64,000 bases of DNA from Salsuginibacillus halophilus (GTDB taxonomy: Bacteria > Bacillota > Bacilli > Bacillales > Marinococcaceae), in contig NZ_PYAV01000005.1 in the NCBI RefSeq assembly GCF_003014715.1, forward strand, positions 62,001 to 126,000, written 5' to 3'. A program made the translations under genes and the position numbers. The notes below the pieces were generated by a model. That model saw nothing but the letters and a program-made list of their open reading frames with translations. It was not told the origin of the DNA and made no database searches. Of this stretch, positions 1 to 8,653 are shown piece by piece (within the stretch, counting starts at the first letter, position 1; each line of letters starts with the position of its first letter).

Positions 1-2
1 CT

Positions 3-761
3 GCGATTAATATACTAGCAAAGCAAATTGGCGCCCAGTTGACGATTACAGATGTCGGTTTAACTGAACCGGTAGACAATCATCAAGTGTCAAACCAGCG
101 TGTCGCTTTCGGCACAAAAAACCCGCTTGAATCACCGGCAATGAGTGAAGCAGAAGCTTCAGCTGCAATTCAATCCGGCCTAACAGCGGTTGATGACGCA
201 GTTCAAGCAGGTGCAAAAAGTATTATTCCTGGAGAAATGGGAATCGGAAACACGGCCAGCGCTAGTTTAATGCTTGCAGCCTTATCTGAACTTCCGGTTG
301 CGCAGCTTGTTGGTCCGGGAACAGGTTTGGATCATTCAGGCGTGAAGAAAAAGCGGGAAGTACTTGAAGAAGTCATGCGTGTTCGCAGGCCGCAAGCATA
401 TGCACCATTTCAAGCCCTACAGGAAGTGGGAGGGTTTGAAATCGCAGCGATGAGCGGTGCAGTTATTGCAGCTGCTTCGCACCGGGTTCCTATTCTGCTT
501 GACGGGTTTATTAGCACTGTTGCAGCATTAACCGCTGTGCGACTGCAACCGGAAGTTCGCGAATATTTGATTGCTGGTCACCGTTCGTGTGAGCCTGGCC
601 ATGAAGCAGCGCTAGAAGCTCTAAGGCTTACGCCGCTTCTCGATCTTCGCCTTCGATTAGGTGAAGGGACTGGGGCTGCGCTTGCCTACCCGGTGATCGC
701 TTCAGCTGCTGAGCTCTGCCGGGGTATGGCCACGTTTACAGAAGCTGGTGTGGAAAAATAG
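3..761 (+). CDS. cobT: Nicotinate-nucleotide--dimethylbenzimidazole phosphoribosyltransferase, C-terminal part
   Basis: The frame is open from the window edge, so the N-terminus lies outside. CobT transfers phosphoribose from nicotinate mononucleotide to the lower-ligand base to give alpha-ribazole phosphate, for the nucleotide loop of cobalamin. Family motifs are visible: GEMGIGNTASAS in the first third of the visible part, SCEPGHEAAL, and GEGTGAALA about 30 residues from the end, which carries the catalytic Glu of the family. It lies directly upstream of the riboswitch-controlled corrinoid operon but stops before that operon's promoter, so it is probably a separate transcription unit. Confidence 0.93.
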   Translation, partial: AINILAKQIGAQLTITDVGLTEPVDNHQVSNQRVAFGTKNPLESPAMSEAEASAAIQSGLTAVDDAVQAGAKSIIPGEMGIGNTASASLMLAALSELPVAQLVGPGTGLDHSGVKKKREVLEEVMRVRRPQAYAPFQALQEVGGFEIAAMSGAVIAAASHRVPILLDGFISTVAALTAVRLQPEVREYLIAGHRSCEPGHEAALEALRLTPLLDLRLRLGEGTGAALAYPVIASAAELCRGMATFTEAGVEK

Positions 762-762
762 A

Positions 763-791
763 TTTACACACTGTGCACAGTTAACTATAAT
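763..791 (+). promoter_or_regulatory. SigmaA-type promoter of the corrinoid operon
   Basis: TTTACA at 763-768 and TATAAT at 786-791 are separated by exactly 17 bases and lie just after the cobT stop codon. Transcription would begin near 798, about 20 bases before the cobalamin riboswitch. This is a sequence match to the consensus only. Confidence 0.7.
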
Positions 792-819
792 TGGTTTAGA
801 TAACATCGAACATAGCGTC

Positions 820-995
820 AAGCAAACAGGTCACTTGGGAGTCAGCTTTCAAGGTTAAAAGGGAAGTCCGGTGAAAATCCGGCGCGGTCCCGCCACTGTA
901 AGCGTTCAAGCTAACAGCATAATACCACTGCCTTTGAAAAGGTGGGAAGGTGCTGTCAGCTGTAAAAGCGTAAGTCAGGAGACCTGCCTGTTTGT
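820..995 (+). promoter_or_regulatory. Cobalamin (B12) riboswitch
   Basis: The segment has the conserved blocks of the cobalamin riboswitch: GGGAAGTCCGGTGAAAATCC, then GCCACTG at 892-898, and the B12 box AAGTCAGGAGACCTGCC at 971-987. The closing P1 stem is AAACAGG (824-830) with CCTGTTT (987-993). It sits between the 763-791 promoter and the transporter gene at 1158. By the known behaviour of the family, adenosylcobalamin binding represses the downstream genes. Confidence 0.95.
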
Positions 996-1093
996 TCTAT
1001 TAAACATCTTCGAGGAAAAGCATGTTTAATGCAGCGGACTGCTACGTATGTACTTAAGAGACTGAAGAGTACAACGGAGGATGATCGTGCATT

Positions 1094-1127
1094 AAGCGCT
1101 TCTCATACGAGGGATGGCGCTTTTTTT
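1094..1127 (+). terminator. Terminator of the riboswitch expression platform
   Basis: AAGCGC (1094-1099) pairs with GCGCTT (1117-1122) and is followed by seven T. It lies between the aptamer and the first gene, so it fits a ligand-controlled terminator. An upstream stem (TAAACAT 1001-1007 with ATGTTTA 1022-1028) could be part of the switching element; that role is inferred. Confidence 0.65.
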
Positions 1128-1157
1128 GTGTTCGAAAAACATAGGGGGAAGATCGAT

Positions 1158-2216
1158 ATGAAACGAATGAACAAACGACAAGGTATGATTTTATCTACAG
1201 GGCTCGCTTGTGCTGTCGCGCTCACAGCTTGCGGTGGAGCGGAAGAAAACGATGTGGCACAGGATGTAGAAGAAGGCGGGGAAGCGGCTGACGAAGATAT
1301 CGATGAGGAAGAAGCCGGTGATGAAGGCGACGAGGATGAAGCAGCCGAAGACGATGAAGCCGAGGACGAGGTTGAAGATGGGGAATTTCCGGTAACGGTA
1401 GAAGATTACACAGGTGAAGAGGTCACCATCGATGAAGCGCCGGAAGAGATTGTTTCCTTACAGGCAAGTTTCACAGAAACATTATTTGAAATCGGCGCGG
1501 GTGACAATATTGTTGGTGTAACCGATTTCTGCGACTACCCGGAAGAAGCCGAAGATATTGATACTGTCGGAGGACAGGAAATTGATGAAGAGTTAATCAT
1601 GTCAAAGAGCCCGGATGTATTGTTTGCAACGAGCTACCATTATGAAAGCCATGAAGGGACGCTGGAGCAGTTTGAAGAAGCGGGTACAGATGTTGTTGTG
1701 ATTGACGATGAAACTTCGTTTGATGGTGTGTATGACAAAATTGAACTGATGGGTACAGCTGCAGGTGAACTAGAAAATGCTGAAGCAACGATTGAAGATA
1801 TGCAAGCGCAGTTCGAGGCGATCAGTGAGCAGGCTGAAGAAGTAGAAGAGGAGAAAAAGGTATGGGTGGAAGTCGCCCCGGCCCCTGAGATCTTCACGAC
1901 CGGAACAAACACGTTCATGCATGAAATGCTTGAGACGATCAACGCTGAAAATGCAGCTGAAGATTTAGAAGGCTGGGCTTCTGTGACAGAAGAAGAAGCG
2001 GTTGAGCGTCAACCGGATGTTATTATTACAACTTATCATGCCGATGACCTCTTTGGAGAAGTGGCAGATCGTGAAGGGTGGGAGAATGTTCCTGCGATTG
2101 AAAATGAACGGGTACATCAAGTAGAGGAAAATACGGTCGTCCGCCCAGGGCCCCGCTTAGCTGAAGGAGTGGAAACACTTGCTGAGCAAGTTTATCCGGA
2201 TGTCTTCGCGGACTAA
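1158..2216 (+). CDS. btuF: Corrinoid ABC transporter substrate-binding lipoprotein
   Basis: Predicted to bind cobalamin or cobinamide outside the membrane and deliver it to the BtuC/BtuD-type transporter encoded next. The ATG at 1158 is preceded by AGGGGGAAGATCG; the frame is open further upstream but that part runs through the riboswitch terminator. A lipoprotein signal peptide ends at LTAC with Cys25. Residues 27-82 are almost all Glu, Asp and Ala, a flexible acidic linker common in halophilic Firmicutes. The Peripla_BP_2 fold follows (352 aa in total). Its end overlaps the permease gene by 38 bases. Confidence 0.9.
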   Translation: MKRMNKRQGMILSTGLACAVALTACGGAEENDVAQDVEEGGEAADEDIDEEEAGDEGDEDEAAEDDEAEDEVEDGEFPVTVEDYTGEEVTIDEAPEEIVSLQASFTETLFEIGAGDNIVGVTDFCDYPEEAEDIDTVGGQEIDEELIMSKSPDVLFATSYHYESHEGTLEQFEEAGTDVVVIDDETSFDGVYDKIELMGTAAGELENAEATIEDMQAQFEAISEQAEEVEEEKKVWVEVAPAPEIFTTGTNTFMHEMLETINAENAAEDLEGWASVTEEEAVERQPDVIITTYHADDLFGEVADREGWENVPAIENERVHQVEENTVVRPGPRLAEGVETLAEQVYPDVFAD

Positions 2217-3249
2217 AATACTTTCTTTTTACGCAGCAGCTCTGCTTTTTACCATCGGCGCTGCTTTAACAGGGTTAATGATCAGCAGTGTCGTCATCCC
2301 GATACCGACCATTGTGCATATTCTTTTTGAAAAATCACTAGGGCTCGGTTGGCTTCAGAATGTGGAAGACAACACGTTTTCAATCATTTGGGGTATCCGC
2401 CTCCCACGGGTGCTGCTTGCCCTTTGTGTCGGCGCTTCGCTCGCACTCGCCGGGGCTGCTTTTCAAGGCCTGTTACGAAACCCGCTTGCGGATCCTTATA
2501 CGCTTGGGGTTTCCTCCGGCGCTGCACTTGGTGCAGTCATAGTGATCTTTTTCAATTTTACGATTGTAGGACTAGGTGATTTCACACTACCGGTTGTCGC
2601 AATTGCTGCAGGGATGGGGACGCTGTTACTCGTGTTTGGTCTTGTGCAGCTGAGCAGCCGGAGCCTTGCAATTGAAACCATTATTCTTGCCGGCATTATT
2701 GTGAGTGCATTTATCGGTGCAATCATTTCATTGATTATCGCTTTAAGTGATCAAAATTCAATGACACAAATTATTTATTGGCTGTACGGCAGTGTCGGAA
2801 TGCGGGGCTGGAGCTATGTGCAGTTAATGCTGCCGTTTATGGCAGTTGGTGCATTGTTATTAATTACGCATTACAGAGAATTGAATGCCCTTGCCTTAGG
2901 TGAAGATGCCGCAGATCATATCGGTGTTAATGTGAAGCGAGGTAAAGTTTTCATTTTAGTAGGCGCCTCGCTCTTAACCGGTGCGGCTGTAGCTGCTGCC
3001 GGGTCAATTGGTTTTGTCGGGCTTGTGATTCCACATCTTGTCCGGTTATTAACCGGACCGGATCACCGCCACGTATTACCGGTATCAATGGTCGTTGGCG
3101 GAGGATTTCTCGTCCTTGCCGATGTATTGTCACGTACGATTATTGCGCCACAGGAGCTTCCGATCGGCGTTGTCACTGCATTAATTGGTGCACCGGTATT
3201 TGCGCTTCTGCTCGTGCGGGAGCGGTTAGGAAGGAGCGTACGTCCATGA
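2179..3249 (+). CDS. btuC: Corrinoid ABC transporter permease (FecCD family)
   Basis: Multi-spanning membrane protein of the FecCD/BtuC family forming the transport channel for corrinoids. The motif GASLALAGAAFQGLLRNPLADPYTLG is typical of the family, as is GFVGLVIPHLVRLLTGPDHR near the C-terminus. The TTG at 2179 is favoured because AAGGAGTGG (2164-2171) sits at a good distance; ATG at 2200 is the alternative but has no clear ribosome-binding site. It overlaps btuF by 38 bases and the next gene by 4 (ATGA), so translation is probably coupled. Confidence 0.92.
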   Translation: MLSKFIRMSSRTKILSFYAAALLFTIGAALTGLMISSVVIPIPTIVHILFEKSLGLGWLQNVEDNTFSIIWGIRLPRVLLALCVGASLALAGAAFQGLLRNPLADPYTLGVSSGAALGAVIVIFFNFTIVGLGDFTLPVVAIAAGMGTLLLVFGLVQLSSRSLAIETIILAGIIVSAFIGAIISLIIALSDQNSMTQIIYWLYGSVGMRGWSYVQLMLPFMAVGALLLITHYRELNALALGEDAADHIGVNVKRGKVFILVGASLLTGAAVAAAGSIGFVGLVIPHLVRLLTGPDHRHVLPVSMVVGGGFLVLADVLSRTIIAPQELPIGVVTALIGAPVFALLLVRERLGRSVRP

Positions 3250-4721
3250 TCGAAGTACAACAGCTTTCCGGTGGTTACCCGGATACGCCTGTCATTCAAA
3301 ACTTTAATGTGTCCTTGGAGCGCGGCGAATTTTTTGCGATGCTCGGACCTAACGGCAGCGGAAAAACCACATTATTCCACTTGTTAAGCGGACGTCTCTC
3401 GAAAACTTCAGGTGAGGTATTGATTGCTGGTACGCCTTTAGAAAAGATGCGTAAACTCGATAAAGCAAAGAAAATGGCGGTCTTATCCCAGGAAGTACAG
3501 GTTTCGTTTGACTACACTGTGGAAGAAGTCGTCCGGCTTGGACGTTACCCGCATCAAAACGGTTTTTTGAAATTGTTATCAGCTGAGGATCAACGGGTGA
3601 TTGATGAGGTGCTGAATTTAACGCGCACCGAACAGTTCCGTAACACCCGCTTTCGTATGATCAGCGGTGGTGAAAAGCAGCGGGTGCTTTTAGCTAAAGC
3701 GCTCGCTCAGGAACCGGAAATTTTACTGCTTGATGAGCCGACAAATCATTTAGATATTAAGCATACATTTGAACTGCTCGATTTGCTGAAAACGTGGCAG
3801 GTTGAACGGGGCGTTACAGTGTTTGCGATTCTACATGATTTAAACGTAGCCTCACTTTATGCCGACCGGGTTGCACTGCTTCATGAAGGTCGTTTTCAAG
3901 ATGTGGGCTCTGTCGACGTTCTTCGTGATGAAGAGCAGCTGCAGCATGTTTATGAAGTAAACGTGCGCACCCAGCCCCATCCGGATGTAGCAAAACCCCA
4001 GCTGTTAATGGTGCCAAAGCCTGAGGATGCACCTCTTGAACCGGATGACTTCCGCCGGCAATATAGCATTGAACAAACCACTGGACACGTCCATGTTACT
4101 TTTAATGCCCCGGTAAGGGCAGCGAGCAGCAGTGTGACCGGTGCCGGGATTGATTGGCTGAAGCATTTTTGCAACTTCCATGTTGAAAAGCATTACAACA
4201 GTGAATCTCCGGCGGAAGATGTGGAAATGTGGATGAATGAGCTTGATATACCTCCTGCGCAAGCAGCAGGTATGATGACAGCGGTGCGGACAGAAGATGC
4301 TGTGTTTGTAGAAGATGAGCGTCATGGCATTCGTCTTTTGGCGGCTGTGACCGCCGGTGTTGGAAACGCTGTGGATATTACCGCCCAGGATACGAACGTG
4401 GAGAACTTTGAGGTGGGTACTATCAACATGATGCTGTTTCTTGATGCGCATTTAACCGATGGAGCGCTCATCAACGGGATCGCTTCCATGACAGAAGCGA
4501 AGACAAAGGCGCTTCACGACCAAGGTGTAAAAGACGGCGCGACCCAAACCACGGCAACGGGCACTTCGACAGACAGCGTACTGCTTGCGGCCACCCAGCG
4601 CGGTGAAGCGACACCGTATGCTGGATCTGGCACAGCGGTAGGCCGTGCGATTGGTGAGGTTGTGTATGAAGCCGTTTGTGAAGCACTGAAGAAATATGAT
4701 GAACGGGAAGGCCGCGCCTAA
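3246..4721 (+). CDS. btuD-cbiZ: Corrinoid ABC transporter ATPase fused to CbiZ adenosylcobinamide amidohydrolase
   Basis: A 491-residue fusion. Residues 1-255 are an ABC ATPase: Walker A GPNGSGKTT at 34-42, signature ISGGEKQRVLLAKAL near 138, and Walker B LLLDEPTNHLD near 161. Residues of about 275-485 match CbiZ, with the conserved stretch TGTSTDSVLLAA and a following glycine-rich GSGTAVGRAIGE. CbiZ removes the lower-ligand side chain of adenosyl-pseudocobalamins to adenosylcobyric acid, so imported foreign corrinoids can be rebuilt with the cell's own base. The fusion puts uptake energy and remodelling in one polypeptide, in keeping with cbiB, the next gene, which acts on the CbiZ product. 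The fusion call rests on motifs from memory. Confidence 0.9.
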   Translation: MIEVQQLSGGYPDTPVIQNFNVSLERGEFFAMLGPNGSGKTTLFHLLSGRLSKTSGEVLIAGTPLEKMRKLDKAKKMAVLSQEVQVSFDYTVEEVVRLGRYPHQNGFLKLLSAEDQRVIDEVLNLTRTEQFRNTRFRMISGGEKQRVLLAKALAQEPEILLLDEPTNHLDIKHTFELLDLLKTWQVERGVTVFAILHDLNVASLYADRVALLHEGRFQDVGSVDVLRDEEQLQHVYEVNVRTQPHPDVAKPQLLMVPKPEDAPLEPDDFRRQYSIEQTTGHVHVTFNAPVRAASSSVTGAGIDWLKHFCNFHVEKHYNSESPAEDVEMWMNELDIPPAQAAGMMTAVRTEDAVFVEDERHGIRLLAAVTAGVGNAVDITAQDTNVENFEVGTINMMLFLDAHLTDGALINGIASMTEAKTKALHDQGVKDGATQTTATGTSTDSVLLAATQRGEATPYAGSGTAVGRAIGEVVYEAVCEALKKYDEREGRA

Positions 4722-5686
4722 TGCTTGAGCACGCGTGGTTTTCCCTTATTTTTTATACCATTATTGGAGCTGTCGCACTTGAGCTGATATTAGGTGATCC
4801 AAAGCGGATTCCACACCCTGTTATTATGATGGGTAAAGTTATTCAACGATTGGAACGCAGCTTGAACAGCGGGCGCCGACGGTGTTTGAAAGGTTGTGCG
4901 CTCGCGCTCATTGTACCTTTAGGGGCAGCGGTTGTTGCCATTATCGTTTTACTCGCAGCTTATTGGGTTCATCCGCTGTTGTTTCTATTCTGTCATATGT
5001 ACTTTGTTTGGACGACAATCGCGATTCGTGGTTTGCAAACGGCAGCGCTTCACGTATATGCACCGCTTCGTGAAGGAGATTTGTTAACAGCGAGGGAGCG
5101 GCTTAGCTGGATTGTCGGTCGTGACACGGACGGCTTAAATGAAGGAGAGATTGCACGCGGGACCGTTGAGACGGTAGCAGAAAACACATCGGATGGGATT
5201 ACAGCGCCGTTATTTTGGGCTGCGGTAGGTGGAGCGCCGCTTGCATTTGCTTATCGGGCGGTTAATACGCTTGATTCGATGGTCGGTTATCCGAATGAAC
5301 GGTATCAAGCGTTCGGCTGGGCCTCTGCCCGGCTTGATGACGCTGTGAACTGGCTGCCGGCCCGGCTGACAGCTTTTACGATGTGGATCTCCTCGTGGGT
5401 CATACCAGGAAGCAGGCGGATCCTGGCGTTACGAATTACGCTGCGGGATGCACCGAAGCACCCGAGCCCAAATGGCGGCTGGGGTGAAGCGATGGTTGCG
5501 GGACTCCTTGGTGTTCAGCTTGGCGGAGTGAACATGTATGAAGGTGAAGTTTCCCACCGGGCTCTTCTTGGAGAAGCGTCGCGGCCGCTTGCAGCTGCAG
5601 ACATCCGGCGAACAGTTTGGTATATGCACGGCGGCTGGGTTGTTTTTACGGCAGTTGTGCTCGTTATATTTATTTGGCTAAGTTAA
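4721..5686 (+). CDS. cbiB: Adenosylcobinamide-phosphate synthase
   Basis: Integral membrane enzyme joining adenosylcobyric acid to (R)-1-amino-2-propanol phosphate. The family motif GDPKRIPHPVIMMG appears near residue 26, followed by RDTDGLNEGEIARGTVETVAENTSDGI and later NTLDSMVGYPNERYQAFGWASARLDD. At 321 aa it has normal length. Its start codon shares the A of the preceding TAA stop, so it is coupled to the BtuD-CbiZ gene. It uses the product of CbiZ and of the CobD decarboxylase that follows. Confidence 0.95.
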   Translation: MLEHAWFSLIFYTIIGAVALELILGDPKRIPHPVIMMGKVIQRLERSLNSGRRRCLKGCALALIVPLGAAVVAIIVLLAAYWVHPLLFLFCHMYFVWTTIAIRGLQTAALHVYAPLREGDLLTARERLSWIVGRDTDGLNEGEIARGTVETVAENTSDGITAPLFWAAVGGAPLAFAYRAVNTLDSMVGYPNERYQAFGWASARLDDAVNWLPARLTAFTMWISSWVIPGSRRILALRITLRDAPKHPSPNGGWGEAMVAGLLGVQLGGVNMYEGEVSHRALLGEASRPLAAADIRRTVWYMHGGWVVFTAVVLVIFIWLS

Positions 5687-5699
5687 AGGAGGAACTGCG

Positions 5700-6782
5700 A
5701 TGGAATGGCCGGAACATGGAGGACAGCCGGAAAGTGTCCGGCAGCAGCTTGCCCCGGCGGCGGAGACGGTGTATGATTTTAGCGCTAATTTAAACCCACT
5801 TGGACCCCCGGCCTGGCTTCATAGTGCGGTGCATGCCGAATTAAGCAGTATTAACGTTTACCCAGAGCCGTCGTACGAAGCGGCGCGTCAGGCGTTAGCC
5901 GAAATGATGGGCGTCAAGCTCGAGGAAGTGCTGCTTACAAATGGCGGGGCAGAAGCGATTTTTCTTGCTGCTCGCTTGTTTGCCGGTGGGAGCGCTCTTA
6001 TCGTGCAGCCTACGTTTTCAGAGTATGAACAGGCGTGCCGGCATTACGGTGTTGGCGTCAGACACATTAATATGAAAGAATTCGACAGCTGGAGCCTGCC
6101 GCTAACGGAAATCCGTGCTCACATCATAGAGACAGATGTTGTTTTTCTCTGCCGGCCGAATAATCCGACGGGAACACTCGCAGCTCAAAGCGAGATGATG
6201 GAGTTACTCATCGCTGCAGAAGCGTCGGAAACGACTGTTGTTGTAGACGAAGCGTTTATCGATTTTTTATCTGAATCAGATTCGCTTGTTTCTTGGATCT
6301 ATACACATCCATCGCTTATTGTTCTACGTTCGCTCACGAAAGTGTTTACTGTTCCCGGCCTACGTATTGGCGGAGTGGCAGCTGCCCCGGTAATGATTGA
6401 AAAATTAGCCGCAGGGCAGATGCCTTGGAGTGTAAATGCATTGGCAAGCAAGATCACCCCGGCATTGTGTGCAGATGAAGCATTTCTTGGACGTACCAAG
6501 GCATGGTTACAAGCTGAGCTCCCGCGCATGAAAAGGGAACTTGAGGCGCTTCATTTCAATGTTTCTCCGTCTGTGGTGAACTTTTATCTCCTCCAAGATA
6601 AACTTGCACCTCAAGGGACAGATGAGCTGCTCACATTTTTATTTCAATCCGGCATTGCTGCAAGGCATACGCATACATTTCCAGGGCTGAACGGCTCTCA
6701 CATCCGTTTTGCGCTACGTTCGCTGGAAGAAAATGATGAACTACTCCGTGTGCTGCACGCGTGGAGGAGAAAACAATGCTGA
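5700..6782 (+). CDS. cobD: Threonine-phosphate decarboxylase (aminotransferase class I/II fold)
   Basis: PLP enzyme related to histidinol-phosphate aminotransferase. In this operon the likely reaction is decarboxylation of L-threonine phosphate to aminopropanol phosphate, the linker used by CbiB. Visible motifs are FSANLNPLGPP at the N-terminus (a CobD hallmark), RPNNPTG near residue 152, and SLTKVFTVPGLRIG with the PLP-binding Lys214. A good ribosome-binding site (AAAGGAGG) precedes the ATG. HisC-type activity cannot be excluded by sequence alone, but the context strongly favours CobD. Confidence 0.9.
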   Translation: MEWPEHGGQPESVRQQLAPAAETVYDFSANLNPLGPPAWLHSAVHAELSSINVYPEPSYEAARQALAEMMGVKLEEVLLTNGGAEAIFLAARLFAGGSALIVQPTFSEYEQACRHYGVGVRHINMKEFDSWSLPLTEIRAHIIETDVVFLCRPNNPTGTLAAQSEMMELLIAAEASETTVVVDEAFIDFLSESDSLVSWIYTHPSLIVLRSLTKVFTVPGLRIGGVAAAPVMIEKLAAGQMPWSVNALASKITPALCADEAFLGRTKAWLQAELPRMKRELEALHFNVSPSVVNFYLLQDKLAPQGTDELLTFLFQSGIAARHTHTFPGLNGSHIRFALRSLEENDELLRVLHAWRRKQC

Positions 6783-7300
6783 TTTTTGTTTCCGGCGGGG
6801 CGAGATCAGGTAAAAATCGTTACGCAGAAGATTTGGCCGCGCAGCTTGCACAAAAAAAGTGTGTCTATTATTATGCGGCGTCAATCGCGTATGATGATGA
6901 GATGGATGAACGAATCGCCCGTCATCAAGCAGAGCGGCCGGCATCATGGCAGACGCGTGAAGCGCCGTTTGAGCCGGAGGCCGTATTACATGAGGCGGAA
7001 CCTGGAGATGTCGTTTTGTTTGATTGTTTAACGACGTGGCTTGCGCGCATGATGTTTATGTGCAACCGCATGCCGGATGAACTAGAACATGAACTTAACG
7101 AGTGGCTTAAGGTGACTGAAGCAAGAGGCTTAACGTTGATCATTATTTCTAATGACGTAAATGAAGAGGTGCCCCCGCATGACCGACGGACGAAGCAGTA
7201 CATACATACGTTACAGCTTCTGCACCGCAAGCTAACAAGTGAAGCTGATCGTGCTGTTCAAATGATTGCAGGGCTTCCACTCGAATGGAAAGCACAATGA
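6776..7300 (+). CDS. cobU: Adenosylcobinamide kinase / adenosylcobinamide-phosphate guanylyltransferase
   Basis: Bifunctional P-loop enzyme that phosphorylates adenosylcobinamide and transfers GMP to it. The P-loop is GGARSGKN at residues 7-14, and the family motifs RHQAERPASWQTREAP and FDCLTTWLARMM follow, then SNDVNEEVPPHDRRTKQYIHTLQLLHR. The final Ser of the usual GGARSGKS loop is Asn here. The ATG at 6776 is chosen because GGAGGAG lies just upstream; it overlaps cobD by 7 bases. Length is 174 aa, normal for the family. Confidence 0.92.
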   Translation: MLIFVSGGARSGKNRYAEDLAAQLAQKKCVYYYAASIAYDDEMDERIARHQAERPASWQTREAPFEPEAVLHEAEPGDVVLFDCLTTWLARMMFMCNRMPDELEHELNEWLKVTEARGLTLIIISNDVNEEVPPHDRRTKQYIHTLQLLHRKLTSEADRAVQMIAGLPLEWKAQ

Positions 7301-7313
7301 AGGAGGGGGTTTT

Positions 7314-8075
7314 GTGAAACAAGCCGTTTACGGTGGGGTGCTCGCCTTTCAATTTTTATCGCGGCTTCCGATCCCTATTCAAGTTCCATGGAACGAAAAA
7401 ACGATGCGTTGGGCGCTGCGCAGTTATGCTTTTGTCGGCATCGTTTTCGGGTTGATACTGAGCGGTCTTGCGCTCCTTTTACTCCCGGTACTGCCTTTGC
7501 CGCTGTTAGCACTGCTTCTATTAACGGTGTGGGTTTGGTTGAGTGGTGGTCTTCATTTAGACGGCTTAGCGGATGTGGCGGATGCCGCCGGTTCAAATGG
7601 TAGCTTTGAAACGAAACAACGCATTTTAAAAGATCCAAATACCGGGGCTTACGGTGTGATTGTGCTGTTGTTCCTATTTGCTTGGAAAGGCGGCCTTCTC
7701 TATGCACTACTCTTAGAAGGAAGTGCCGGCCTATTGGCGTTAACGTTGCTGCCGGCGCTCGCCCGGTGGCAGGCAGTCATCTTACTGCATGCGATGCCGC
7801 CGCTTTCCTCATCAGGGCTTGCGCATATGTGGCAGTCTCATACAACGCGCGGAGATGCGTTTATCGCCGGTTGGCCGGTGGTTTTAGCATTCATATTGAT
7901 GTTTGAATACGTTTGGCTTGTGGCCGCAGGTGCCCTCTTCCTTCTATTGTTAGGGCGCTGGGCTTTGAAAAAGTTTGGCGGTGTAAATGGCGATATCACA
8001 GGAGCAGCAATTGAAGGAGGCGAATTATGGGGACTCGCAATTGTGTGGATCTATATCTCATTCGTCACGGTGTAA
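7314..8075 (+). CDS. cobS: Adenosylcobinamide-GDP ribazoletransferase (cobalamin synthase)
   Basis: Membrane enzyme that joins adenosylcobinamide-GDP to alpha-ribazole (or its phosphate) in the last assembly step of cobalamin. The N-terminal AFQFLSRLPIP, the block GGLHLDGLADVADA, the stretch ILKDPNTGAYGV and NGDITGAAIE are family signatures. The GTG at 7314 is favoured by AAGGAGGGGG directly upstream; an in-frame ATG at 7266 lies inside cobU and is unlikely. Its end overlaps cobC by 49 bases. Confidence 0.93.
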   Translation: MKQAVYGGVLAFQFLSRLPIPIQVPWNEKTMRWALRSYAFVGIVFGLILSGLALLLLPVLPLPLLALLLLTVWVWLSGGLHLDGLADVADAAGSNGSFETKQRILKDPNTGAYGVIVLLFLFAWKGGLLYALLLEGSAGLLALTLLPALARWQAVILLHAMPPLSSSGLAHMWQSHTTRGDAFIAGWPVVLAFILMFEYVWLVAAGALFLLLLGRWALKKFGGVNGDITGAAIEGGELWGLAIVWIYISFVTV

Positions 8076-8653
8076 CTGCATGGAACTTAGAAAAGCGGTA
8101 TCTCGGCTGGTCCGATCAGCCGCTTGATCCGGCGGCTGATCAAGCACTAACGCGTTTAGCGGATGAGCTTGTTTTCACCTCGTTTACCGAAGTGTACACA
8201 AGTGGGATGAAGCGTACGAATGAAACGCTTCGTAAAGTGGCACCGCAGCCGTTTATAGAAGACTTGAGACTGCGTGAACTGCACTTCGGCGGCTTTGAAG
8301 GTTTTACATACGATGAATTAAAAGAAGACAATCGCTACCGTCGGTGGGTTGATGATCCATGCGAGGAGACACCGCCGGCTGGGGAGTCATGGATAGATTT
8401 TGTACGTCGTGTGGATGAGTTTGTGGATGAGCGGCTTGTTCAGGCAGGTGGAGAAAAACTGTTAATTGTTGCACACGGCGGGGTTATCCGGAGAGTTGTA
8501 AGCCGTTTTTCAGAGGATCATGGTTTTTGGGACACCAAGATCCCGGCCGGCGAAGGTTTAGCGATGAGGTTAGAAGCAGAGGAAGGAGGATGGCGATGCA
8601 GCTCGTTGTGGGCGGTGCCTGGTCAGGAAAACGTAACATCGCCGCATCTTTAG
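8027..8653 (+). CDS. cobC: Alpha-ribazole phosphatase (histidine phosphatase family)
   Basis: Histidine phosphatase with the phospho-acceptor motif LIRHG near residue 11, RELHFGGFEG in the middle and the second histidine in VAHGGVIR. In a cobalamin operon the expected role is dephosphorylation of alpha-ribazole phosphate or cobalamin phosphate. The ATG is preceded by GAAGGAGG. It overlaps cobS upstream and the cobU-like gene downstream. A general phosphoglycerate-mutase-like phosphatase would look similar; the context decides. Confidence 0.85.
   Translation: MGTRNCVDLYLIRHGVTAWNLEKRYLGWSDQPLDPAADQALTRLADELVFTSFTEVYTSGMKRTNETLRKVAPQPFIEDLRLRELHFGGFEGFTYDELKEDNRYRRWVDDPCEETPPAGESWIDFVRRVDEFVDERLVQAGGEKLLIVAHGGVIRRVVSRFSEDHGFWDTKIPAGEGLAMRLEAEEGGWRCSSLWAVPGQENVTSPHL

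Noticed and set aside
1029-1157. N-terminal extension of the corrinoid-binding protein
   Set aside because: It runs through the riboswitch terminator and lies before the lipoprotein signal; ATG 1158 has the ribosome-binding site.
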